Shown here one piece after another: positions 23,024 to 33,695 of a stretch of DNA of 64,000 nt. Source of the DNA: Asterochloris sp. CNOR1 (lineage: Eukaryota; Chlorophyta; Trebouxiophyceae; Trebouxiales; Trebouxiaceae); assembly GCA_963969365.1 (NCBI GenBank), contig OZ017752.1:682001-746000 (forward strand). The letters run 5' to 3'. The translations under genes were made by a program, and so were the position numbers. The notes under the pieces were generated by a model. That model did no database searches. It saw only the letters and a list, made by a program, of their open reading frames with translations, and was not told where the DNA came from. Position 1 is the first letter of the stretch, and the number at the start of each line of letters is the position of its first letter.

Positions 23024-26000
23024 TCAGCGACATTGGACAGGAGGCTGCCCATGGCACCCACCATGATGCTGAGTGCCGTACGAAGCTGGGATCTGCTGCA
23101 TGCCTGGTGATGCATCAGCGCTGTAGGCCATGCTCATGTCAGGGTACATCTGCGGACAAACCAGGTCTCAGTGTCCTGGTGTGGGTTTGGTGAGTGTGTG
23201 GCTGTCGTGGTAACTCTGCCTGGCACCTAGCAGGCTATGCCCAGCATGGGTCTGATTCTGCTCACTTGGCCATGTAAGCATACCCATGCGTGTTGCATGT
23301 TTGCTTGCTCAGCGAGAGACAGACAATACCAAGACACCGGCGTGGCCCCTGGGGCAGGCACACTGCGCTCTGGGACTACCTCAGAGGTTTTGGGAGGATT
23401 GACAGGTGTTGATGTGACAGCTGCCCTGAGCTCAGCTCTGACTTGCACGAAAAGGTGGCGACAGCTGCATGTCTGGAGGCATGGGCCTCACTCATGGGCC
23501 AGCTCATGCAGCACACCTGCTGCTGCTTCCAGGCTGCCTGCTGGGCGTACTGCTGGCCGCCGTGCTCCCCCCAACCCTGGAGCTCCCAGTGACCCTCGGT
23601 GTGGTGGGGCTGCCAGTGCGTCTGCCCCTGCCCCTGGAAGTGGTGCCCCCCATGCTGCTGCTGAGGCTGCCATGCAGACTGACCCTGCCCGTACTGGCCC
23701 TGCTGCCCATAGATGGCTTCAAAACCCTGAGACTGGCCCTGGCTATACCCTGACAGGAAGCCCTGCAACATGAGCTGAAAGCAAATTCAGGCGATGTGCC
23801 ACATGAAGTAGTGAGCGTGACTGCTGGCAGGCAATGTGTACAGCTCTGCAGCAGCAGAGTCCAGCAAGGACGGGGTCGCTCTCACCGCTGAGACATGGGC
23901 TCCGGTTTCACGAGATTGGCTGCTGCAGCTCGCTGGTCAACTCCCATGGATACTTTGACCTGCAGCTTGCATTGATCTCACCTGTGACTAACCCTGTGAA
24001 CTCTGCAGATAGTCCTGGGGCCCAGGGGCGGCCCGGGCAAGCACAAGAGGGCCACCTTTGCAGACCACACATATATGAGTATGGGTGAGCTGTTCCCGGC
24101 AGGCACCATGTCTCACCACTCAGTGGGCGGTGTGCCTGCCACAACAGTTTGCTGCTTGGGGTCCTTCAGCAGCTGCCACGCAGCTGCCAGCAGCATAGGG
24201 GGTAGTGCCACTGGCAGGATGCCTGGCCTTGCCCCATGCAGATCCCTGGAGCATCTTGCTGCAACTTAAGTCAACATACAGCAACCTCCGTCCCCATCTG
24301 GTCGTCTGCTGGGCCTGCTGCAGCAGCAAGAGCAGCTGCGCATCTTCAGCCCGGCTACTCTCTGCCTCAACGCACAGCAGACTACTCTATTCCCACCTGC
24401 TGGCTCCCCTGGGCGTGCCGCGGCTGCAGCCGTTGAGCACCTCCAGGCGGCCCCCGGGCCCGGATGGCGCTGCGGCCAGCCTCCCGCAGGGCGTCGGTTC
24501 GGCGGCGCTGCTCCATCTGGTGCCGATGGTAGGCCTGCTGGGCCTCGGGGTCCAGCTCGCGCACGTCAGGCGCTGGCGGAGGGGGGTGGGCCTCGCGCAC
24601 GTCCCTCACATCGCCGCGCCACTGCTGATAGGCCACGCTCGCATGATTGAGCCGCCCCCCTCCGCGGCTGATTGCCCCCCCGCCGATGCCTGCGGCGCCC
24701 ACGTTTGCGCCGCCCCGCCCCTGGCCCAGCATGCTGATGCTCTGGCTGGGCCTACCCTGGCTGACGCCGGATGTGCCCTGGCTCATCATGCCAGGGGCCG
24801 GCCTCTGGCTGAAAGCGGTACGGGCGGGTGCGCCTGGGCTGGAGCTGGAGCTGGAGCCAGTCATGGCCATGCTGAAGGCCTGGGTGCTAGGGAGCCCCTG
24901 GGCGAGCACCTCCTGGCGGCTGGGAGCGCCCAGGCTGGAGGCAGGCTGCCCCTGCCCCTGCAAGCTGGGGGCCGCCTGGCTGGCGCCAGCTGCACCCTGT
25001 GTGCTGTATTGCCCCCCGCTGGCAGCCGGGGAGGCCTGCAAGCCCGGCGCCGCCTTGTCCTCTGCGCTCCAGCCAGCGCTGCCGTCAGGCTCATGCACCT
25101 CAGCACTGCTGGGTTTCCCACCCTTGCCGCCGGCAGTGACCCCCAGAGCTGAATGCACAGCTGCAGCGTCTGACCCCGCATCATCCGGCTCAGGACCATG
25201 GCTGGGATCGGCAGCTGCCGGCACAGCACTGCTGCTGAGCGGCGTGTGCACGCTGGCAGCAGTGCCGCCCTTGCTCACGTTGACTATGGCAGCCTGGGCT
25301 GCAGCGTGCGCAGCGGCCGCCACGTTGAGGGCCAGGCCTGGGTAGGCCCTGGCCAGCTCCTCATTGGAAAGCATGGGGGGGTCGCTGCCAGCCCTTTCCC
25401 TTCCACTGCCTGCAGACAGGCAGGAGCTGCGACTCTGCCCCAATCTTGACAGCCATCAAGGCAAAGGGGCCTGTGCCAGCCCGTACCTTTCCACTGCCTG
25501 CAGACAGGCAGGTGCTATAATGCGGCTTGGCTGCGGAACATGTTGAGCACATGGTGGTATACTGGGCCTGGGCATGGCACTACTGCACTGCTTGGTGTAC
25601 ATCAGCTTCATGAGGCACAAGCATCTATGCAGGGGCCCGCTGCCACTGCTTTTCTCAGCAGTGCCGGTAAGCGTTAGGCTGGGCAAAGGCCATGGTCTCT
25701 ATTGAGGCTCGGAGGGTACAGCAGCTTAGTTTTCATTGCGGCCCTGTGCTCACAGCAAAGCAGTCAAGACATGCAGGACATCAAGAAAGACTCAGTGCCC
25801 ACTCACACAACAGCCTGAGGTGCAGAGATCAGCAAGCTTTGCTGCAGGGCACATGCTGGGCCTGAGAGTGTGCACGCACCTATCACTTTGCCAGTCTTTG
25901 GGGTATCTGAAGGTGGCTCTCCTGCAGGCAGTGGCCTGCTCCTGCTCTTCTCTGCAATTGCCCAGCACAGTGACTCAGCACTCTTGCAGAGCACCTCAAT

Positions 26001-29000
26001 CATCAAGGTGCTGGGCCAAGGTGGCAAGGGCAGGTCTGCAGCTGGCGGAAGCCGCTCTTTGACATGGCTGCTAAAGGGTGAGTTGACCAGACTCACCTGC
26101 CACCCCAGGTGTGCCAGCAAGCCTCTTGCTGCTGTCACGGGCGGCAGACCAGGTGCCGAAGCTTCTCTGCCCATGCCATGCACTAGCGCTCTGCGGGTGA
26201 CTCACCGCCCTTGCGAGAGATGCCCTTGGCATGCGGATGTTGGTGCGTATCTTTGAAGTCACTCCATTCACTGGTGTCAACAGGCTTCCTCTTTGCCTCG
26301 ACCAGCACCTGGGTGGGATCCCGCCAAATGGGGGGCGGCTCAACCTGCACTCAAGGGTAGACTCAGATTGCAATGTAGCAGCACTGCAGGCCCGCAGGTT
26401 GCATGCACAACAAGGCAAGCTCAGCATGCATTTCATCGTCAGGTGTGTTGCTTGCCATCAGCTTATGAGAAAGGGTTTCTGGGTCAAGGAGCTAACGTTT
26501 TTAGCCAGGCATTGAGGCGACTCTGTGCAGGTGCCTGAATGAAGAGGCTCCCCTACCTTGTCATAGTTCTCCAAAGGCATGTGCTTCTGAGCTGTGTAGG
26601 GGCTTGCATAGCCAACAAAGTTGTTCTTTTGGTCAAGAGCCTTGCCCTGCGGAGCACCAAGAGCTGCTGCTATGCTCCCAGTATGACGCATGCTGAAGCT
26701 GCTTCCCCAATGCGGGGCTCGATGCTCAAGTGCTTAGTTAGACACAGTACCAAAGCTGCTTGGTCAATGCAAGAAAATCAGAGTTTGTAGCAGCAGCTAA
26801 CCTGCAACCTGAAGCCTTTCAGGTTCTTCTTCTCAGCCTGTGCAGCAGCAAGAGTACCAGTCAGACAGGCACCCAACTGATGGCTGACATCTTCCCAGCA
26901 GTGAGAGCTGCTGAGACATTGTATCCTCAGGTGCTGCAGACAGCTGCTGAGACATTATACTTCGAGGTAAGTGCAGCCGAGGCAGGCTGCAGCATAAGCT
27001 ACAGCTTCCCAGTCCAGACTGAGGCCAAGCTGAGCAAACTTCAGGAAGGCAGGCCAGACACAGTGACAATGATTCTCCTAGGTAATGCTGCAGGGTGCCT
27101 CACCTGCTTTTTGGCCCACGATGCCTTAAAGGCCTTCCATTTGGTGGTCTTCAGCAGGGAATCAATGTCACCTGCCACCCTCTTCTGCTTCTGCAGAGCC
27201 GCCTGCACCTCCTGCTCGATGAGCTCCTCCCACTTGCCCTCCTCATCCCCAGGTCTCAGGCGACCTGCAACCGGAGGCACCAGCTGCTTGCACAGGCAGA
27301 GAGGACCTGCCAAATGACAAGTGCGATTCACAAACACGACAGACAACTATGGCAGCAGATAGCTGAGAAAGACAGGCAAGCAGGCTGGCGATGGGGCAAC
27401 TTGCTCACAAGGGACAGCAGCCACAAAGGCGGCCACTTGTGCCAGGATGTCAGTGAGCCTCACCTGCTGTCATGCGCCTCTCCCTGCTGCGTATCAGCAG
27501 CTCCCTGCACTCCTGCACCCACCGCTGCTCATTGCGGCGCATGAACTCCAGCTTGCGAGCACAGGCTGCAACAGGGACACATTGTCAGCTTTGGGCACAC
27601 TGTCAGCCAGGACACTATGCAGGCCATCATATGCCGCAGCTAGCCTGCACTGCATGCTATGTCCAGCAGACTGCTGCAAGGCAGCACAGTATGCCCTGCA
27701 TGGCAGGTGGGAGCCTGCCAGCGTGCTGTAGTGGAACCCTGCAGCTTGCAGCTGCAAGTCCCAGGCGACCATTTGAAGGTAGAATACGGCGGTATGAACT
27801 GAAGGCAGCATCACTGGAAGCATTGCTCACCCAGCTTGAGGGAGCTAACTTGCTCGCCCGCAATGCACCAGATGCCTGCCCAGATATTGGTTTCTGGTGC
27901 CTCCTCAGCCATTTTGTACTTTTGGATGGGGTTCATGAGGTTGACAGCTGCATGCCTGCACCAGTGACTTCAGCTGTCAGCTCTTTGTCGTCAGCGCTGA
28001 ACAGCTTGCCAGCTGGGACTGAACTGCCACATTTGCCTGTCTAGCCATCAACACTATTGCTCAGTAGGACTTGCTGCAAGCTGGCTGCAGTGGCCCACCC
28101 GCTGTACACCTCCTTGTCGATCTGCTTGCGATTGTGCCTGATCATTGAGATCTCAGAAGCGAGGTGGCCATTGACTGGGTCGATCACAACCTTGGCCTTT
28201 GTCTTGCGGGCAATGTCTATGTAGAAGTCCAGCCTGCAGCAGCATAGAGCTCATTGGCTTGCCTTCCCCATGGAACACATGCCTGGACGTGGTGGGTGCA
28301 ATAGCTGATGCCTGCCAGGCAAGCCGCCAGCAACTGTCTGCTCCTGCTGCAGGCATTGCGCCTGCATGAAGAGACACGCAGAGCAGCCGGTGCCACTCAA
28401 AAGCCTATGAGCATGTCACCCAAGGTCTGTAGCAAAGCTGGAAGTCAGAAGAAACTTGCTTGAGCCCGTCAAGCTCCTCAGCACGGGCCTCCTTGGCTGC
28501 CAGCCGCCGCTTGTCCTTCCTCTCGCGCAGCTTGCCACGCTCGCTGCGGCGCAGATCTCTCACTGCCCGCCTCACAAATGAGTCCATGCTGGCAGGGTCC
28601 TGTGCTTCTGGGTGGCGACTGCAGTAGGCAGCCCTCCTGTCAGCAATCCACTGCTTGCGCTCCTCAGCAGAGAGAGGGACCTGCAGGCACACAGCAGCGC
28701 AGCCTGGCCCCTGAATACAGGAGAGCAACGCCGGCAGGTCCTGCTGGTTGCCAGGCAGTCTGCGGCCTGGAGCTCGCAACATCCATGGTGCTGGTCGTTC
28801 TGGGCACACGTTGAGTAGCAAAGCAAGGAGCTGGCCACCCACCTTAGCTGCTTCCACCACAGCTGCACCAGAAGCCTCTGGGTCCTGCAGCAGACAGCTG
28901 GGCCATTGGCGCGTTCACACTTCTCCGCCGTAGCAGGACAGGTGAGGACCACAAGCAATGCTCATGCATAGTATAAATTGCGGATGGCATACCTGGCCCT

Positions 29001-32000
29001 CCCCCTCTGTTGCCTCAGCATCATCAGCAGCCTGCCCTGTGGATGATGCTGCCTCCCCACCCTGGTCTGCACCTGCAGCAGGCCGCCCCTGTCAAACCCT
29101 GTTGGTGAAACAAGGCCAACAAAGATGCTACAGCAAGGTAGCTGCAGGGCCCCTTTACGTAGCTTTGCGTCTTGGAGTCAGGCAGTGCAGGCTCAGGAGC
29201 AGTCAAGGTCGAGCTGCAGAGCACCCCTGCTGGGAGCTGGCCAGTCAGCACAGCAGGTGCAGGGCTCCTGGCAATGCCTGCTGTGACGGTGTCTGCAAGC
29301 GATGTGCTGGTGCGGGTTCATCACCTTCGGCATCATCAGCAGGGTTGGCGAATATCAGCATGTCATCATCGGTGTCTGTGTCGATGCACTCACTGCCATG
29401 CCAGCTGATGGACATGGCATCTACACTATCCTCACAGGCTTCTGCCAGCTTGTCAGAGCACAGGCTCTCCGTGCTGGCATCCTGGAAAGCCTGCAGCAAA
29501 GAGAGTGAGGGAGTCGTCCTGGGGCTGTGTATAGAGATCGAGGCAATTCTTCTGGTGCTGAGCGTGGAGATCGTGGGCGTGCAGCAGGTCCATGCCAGCC
29601 TGTGGGCTAGTGCCTTGCAGTGCCCATACAGGCGGCCTGGCGGCCATGGTCTCACCTTCAGCAGTCGCTGCTGCTGCTGCTGCAGCTTCTGGAGGGACTC
29701 ACTGTTGAGAGCATCACCAGTCTTACCCAGCTGCAGAGCAACAACCACACAAGTCTGAGAGATGCTTGCTGCACTGGCTTGTTGGCATGAAGCAAGATGC
29801 ATGTCGATCTGAAGTCTGTCCCAGTGTCTCACCGCAGCTGTCTGAATGAGGTTCAGATCTGCAGGGTGGGCAGCAGGGGTGAGCTGGAGAAGCCGAGTGC
29901 CAGCAGCAGCACAGGCAAAGTGCCAATGCAGGAGCCCTTTCAAGCAGGGTGCAGTCAGCAGGCAAAGCCAAGTAGGGTGGCCACCTCCTGAGCAGGCTGC
30001 CAGCACAGCAGCCAAGCAGCACTCTTTGCGGCTGACCTAGCTTCTCAAGATCCTCACAGTCAATATCCACCTCCACATCTGAAGGGCCAGGCTTGGTGAT
30101 GTCCTTGCTGCGTATGTCATACATTTTCTGCACCCCCTTGCTGGCTTTCTGCACAACAGAGCAGCATAGCCTGCCTCAGGGACATCATAACAGGGAGAAA
30201 GGCACGCTGCACTCAGGCCGAAGGCACGCCAGCCACATGCGGCAGGCACAGGCACTGCGCCAGCTGCCAGAGCGTCGACAGCACAATGCACGGTGAGGCA
30301 GCTGGGCTGCCCATGCGCTCAAGGTGCCACTGGGGCCAAGCTTCACGCCAATCAGGTCACACCTCGTGCCAGAACTGCTGTGCGCCCAGAGAATAGCAGC
30401 CACACAACAAGCCGACAAGCGCCACACCTAAGCGCCTGCTGCTGGGACTAGAGCGGCCTCAAGTCAAGGGATTCCCCTACAAAAACCCAAAAAGGCTGCT
30501 CATGCTATAAGTACCTGATTAGCCTCAAGGAGGCATGCAGCCCACACACCAGCACACTGCCCCCCCCCCCCACCCCCCGAGAACTCACAAGGGGCGCAGC
30601 AAAGATGGCAGGCCCGTCATTGGTGCCCCAGCCATCATTCTGCCACTTTTCCCTCTGCTTCTTGGGCTCCAGAGGGTCCTCATCCCAGCCCCCTCCAGTC
30701 CAGCCTGGGCGCTCCTCTGCCTCCTCAGGGTCAGGGTCTCCCCAGCCCTTGACCTCCTCCTCTTCGCCGTGCGTGAGGACCATGACGACAGGTTTTTCGG
30801 AGGTCTGGGGCGTGTCAGAGATCACGAACCGTCTGCAGGGGCAAGCAGGCTTTCTCAAAGCTTGAGGTCCGGCAGAGGACATGTGAGAGACCCCAAAGCG
30901 CACCCCTACACTAGCAGCCATGGCAAGGCTCCCGAAGATTCGTGAGGCAGAGACCAAGAGCCGCAGTCAGGCTTTTACAATGGTCAAGCGCATGCACCAA
31001 CTACTGCAACCTCATCGTAGTCCATGTGCAGCTGCAGTCTTGCAGACCAGAGGCAAGCTGGCAGGAGCCAGAGCAGGGCACCATACTCAATGTCATCACA
31101 ACTAGTATCTGCTCGGCAGAAGGTGAACAGCATTGACGCTGCTTGGCAGCCAGGCAGCGGCACGGGCACCCAGACATATCTGGGCAGGCAAGAATCTGGA
31201 AGAGCAGGAGTTGCACTCACTCGATGTCCTTGGCGTCCACCCACGGCTTGCAGCCCTTGCGTGCATTCTGCCGTGCAGGCCCGAGGCAATAACCGCTCGT
31301 GGTCCAGTACAGCCCTTCCTCCTGAGAGACAATGTCCTCTGCAGCAGAATCGGCAGCACAGAAGGCAATTAGACGTGCTGTGCAGGTGTGAGTTGATTCT
31401 GACCAGGTGCAGCTGGCACAAGGCAAGTGAAAGGGACATGAAGAGGCTGCGCCACAGGTCTGGTAGTAGCTGCAATGCACAACCCAAGGGAACAGTGGCA
31501 GCCTTCCTCACTCTGCATGGCGTGGAGGTTGTCCCACTCCCTGGAGATGCCCCTCCACTGGCCAGGGACATAGTCAGGTGCAGCAGGGACCTCCTCACAT
31601 TCCTCAGTGGAGGCAACGCTGCATACATCTGCAGGCAGAAGCTATTGCTGGAGACATTGTGACAGGGGGCATCACAGCAGTAGCAAAATTTGTCTACAGT
31701 GCAGCAGCTGATTCCACAAGGCATGTTGCAGATCTAATGCTGCGATAAAGCGGTGCTGTCAGGGCCAAACACAAAGCACCACTCATTGCTGCTGGCTGCA
31801 AGTGAAAGCCAATGAAGGTACCTCACCTGCAGCGGCCTTCCTAGCCTTGTCTCTGTGGCCTGCAGGTCAGCAAATTGGAGGCACTTGACCATTAAGTCAA
31901 AATCTCAGCTTTGCAGCAGCTTGCTGCCACACAATGGCAACACAAGTTAGCACCCCTCTGGCACAGCACGCCATGAGGATGGTTGGATGCTGATTGTACA

Positions 32001-33452
32001 ACAGAGACCACATCACAGCTGCGTGCCGGCAAGCAGGTGTCCTCTGCATGCCATGTGTCAGCCCCCTAATCTTTGACTGATGTGAGGCAGCCAGTGCCCC
32101 CTGAACAAAGCCTACATATGTTTGGCGAAGCACTGTTTCCCTCACCTTCCTCTGAGGCAGACTCCAAAGCCTTGGGACCCCCAAAGTTGCTGGCCATGGG
32201 CTCGCTGGGGGCCACCGGCTTTCTCGAGGGCAAATCCCAGTGGCTGTCTGCGCCTGGGGGGGCGTCCCACGGGCTATCACTGGCCCCAGCTGCACTCTCA
32301 GTCGTGTCGCCACCCCCTGGCATGGGCCATTCATCATCCAAGTCCTGGCTCCGGGGGTTGTCCCACCCCCCAGCGGCCTCGGCATTCTGCAGCGCCTCGA
32401 TCCCCCACTCGTCGATGCGGTCCTGCTCCTCAGCATCTGCCTTTGCAGCCTTGTCGTCCTGCTCTGAGAGGGCTGGCTCCGGCCTCTTCCAGGCATTCTG
32501 AGTGGGCACCACGTTCCAGCCGGTGCCGGCCAGGGCGCTGCCACGTCCAAGCCTGCGGCCCTTCTTGTATTTCTCTGACATGAGCACAGGAGGGCCTGAC
32601 AGGCTACACCCTGTGCCTGCAGGGACCGCCACTGATACGCTGGAGGATCTCTGCTGCAGCTTGGAGAGCACAGGATGCACACAGCAAACATTCACTACTC
32701 CTCAAGAAGATGGCTATGTGCATGCAGCAGCAGGAAGGCAGCCAGTGTGATCTCAAGCAGGCTCTCACCGACAGTTAGCTCCTCAGATGTCGCTGCATTT
32801 GCTCTGGCTCGTGCAGCCTACAGGCAGAGAGAGGTGTCCATACCACCAGTGCAGCAGTATGCTCTGGGCAATACATGTAGGCTGCTGTGTGCTGTGCAGG
32901 ATCAGGCCTTTTGGCTGCTCGTTCAAGCCAGCTGCCGTCCTGTGACGGGTCAGCAGCCACATCCTTGTGGGTAAGTGTTTCAGACACCTGCAGATGTCAG
33001 TCCATGAGGCCAAAGAAGGCCTCAGCATTATGCAGCGGAGGCAGCAAGGGCTGGTGGCTGACCTGCTCCTTGAACGCCTGCTTATTGTTATTGTCTTGCA
33101 ACCTGTCCCTGTCCCTGGGCTGGGGCGGGCGGGGCTTGGTGGGAGGGGGCTCGCGGAACTTGTCGTGGCTCCACCTGCCATCACAGTTTGAAGGCCTCTC
33201 CCTACAGTGCAGGACCGCCACGCTGAATCCTCCCTTCGGAGGCAGCTGCAATTGTGATGTTGGCAGAGCCAGCGCTGCCTGTGCACTGCAGTCTCTGCAG
33301 AAGCAGTGGCAGAGGCACAGTAGGCATGCGAAACAGGCTACATGCTATGCTCACAGCTCTTCATAGTCTGCCTGCTGGTTCTTGAAGACTGATGGCTTCT
33401 TCATCTTGCGATCTTCCTCAGGAGGACCAAGGCCGGGCGGTGGGGCCACCAT
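23024..33452 (-). CDS. Large GW/WG-rich protein of unknown family
   Basis: I do not recognise this gene. Minus-strand exons whose phases join: 33355-33452, 33063-33174, 32146-32653, 31827-31859, 31512-31628, 31221-31338, 30589-30832, 30037-30148, 29833-29858, 29656-29730, 29325-29490, 28993-29072, 28843-28884, 28460-28680, 28110-28233, 27464-27565, 27104-27264, 26557-26646, 26206-26344, 25887-25921, 24441-25409, 23993-24055, 23517-23749, 23024-23149. The junctions near 28110/27565 and 25887/25409 are unresolved; total is roughly 1330 residues. The start has an in-frame upstream stop. Near the N terminus YEELWSHDKFRE resembles the HDKFRE core of the Btz/CASC3 domain. Then come many isolated Trp next to Gly in acidic context (TGWN, DEWG, GGWD, KGWG, PGWTGGGW, DGWG). 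A basic helical stretch (RKDKRRLAAKEARAEE) and a KTKAKVVIDP segment lie mid-protein, and the C terminus is Gln/Gly-rich. Best guess is an RNA-granule or silencing adaptor; this is inference. Confidence 0.68.
25398..25515 (-). repeat. Duplicated acceptor region before the largest GW-gene exon
   Basis: The segment cctgtctgcaggcagtggaa, read on the minus strand, occurs at about 25400-25420 and again about 90 bp upstream of it on that strand. Both end in a ctgcag acceptor followed by similar exon-like sequence. Confidence 0.75.
30560..30578 (-). other. G-run just inside an intron of the GW gene
   Basis: On the transcribed minus strand, 12 Gs, a T and 6 Gs (order reversed: six then twelve) begin about ten bases after the donor at 30588. 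G-runs at this position can act as splicing enhancers or fold as quadruplexes. Confidence 0.7.
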
Positions 33453-33695
33453 GGGACTGATTGCTTACGAACTGCTCTCAGCTGGCCTCAGAGGTGTTTA
33501 ATCAGCCTGATCTGTGGCCTGAATCCTGCAGCCTGCAGCTGCTGTAGGCCTGGCAATGCTGTATGATGCGCCATAGCCCCTTTGCTGCTTTGGGCATTCA
33601 GCAGGGCATGCCTGCCAGCCCTTTGATAGGCCATCATCGGCTATAGCAAATCCCGCGAAGACGAGAAAGAAAGTGATCTGCAACTGATCGCCTTG
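33453..33695. promoter_or_regulatory. Probable bidirectional promoter, GW gene/TEDC1
   Basis: 243 bp between two divergent predicted start codons. No strong core motif was seen; assigned by position. Confidence 0.45.

Noticed and set aside
24205-25345. Long plus-strand frames opposite the largest GW-gene exon
   Set aside because: The minus-strand frame has phase-compatible splice sites and plausible disordered-protein composition; the plus frames are Pro/Cys/Leu-rich shadows.
33056-33452. Firm assignment of the GW gene as Barentsz/CASC3
   Set aside because: Only the short HDKFRE core matches; the rest of the SELOR domain and the overall layout do not.
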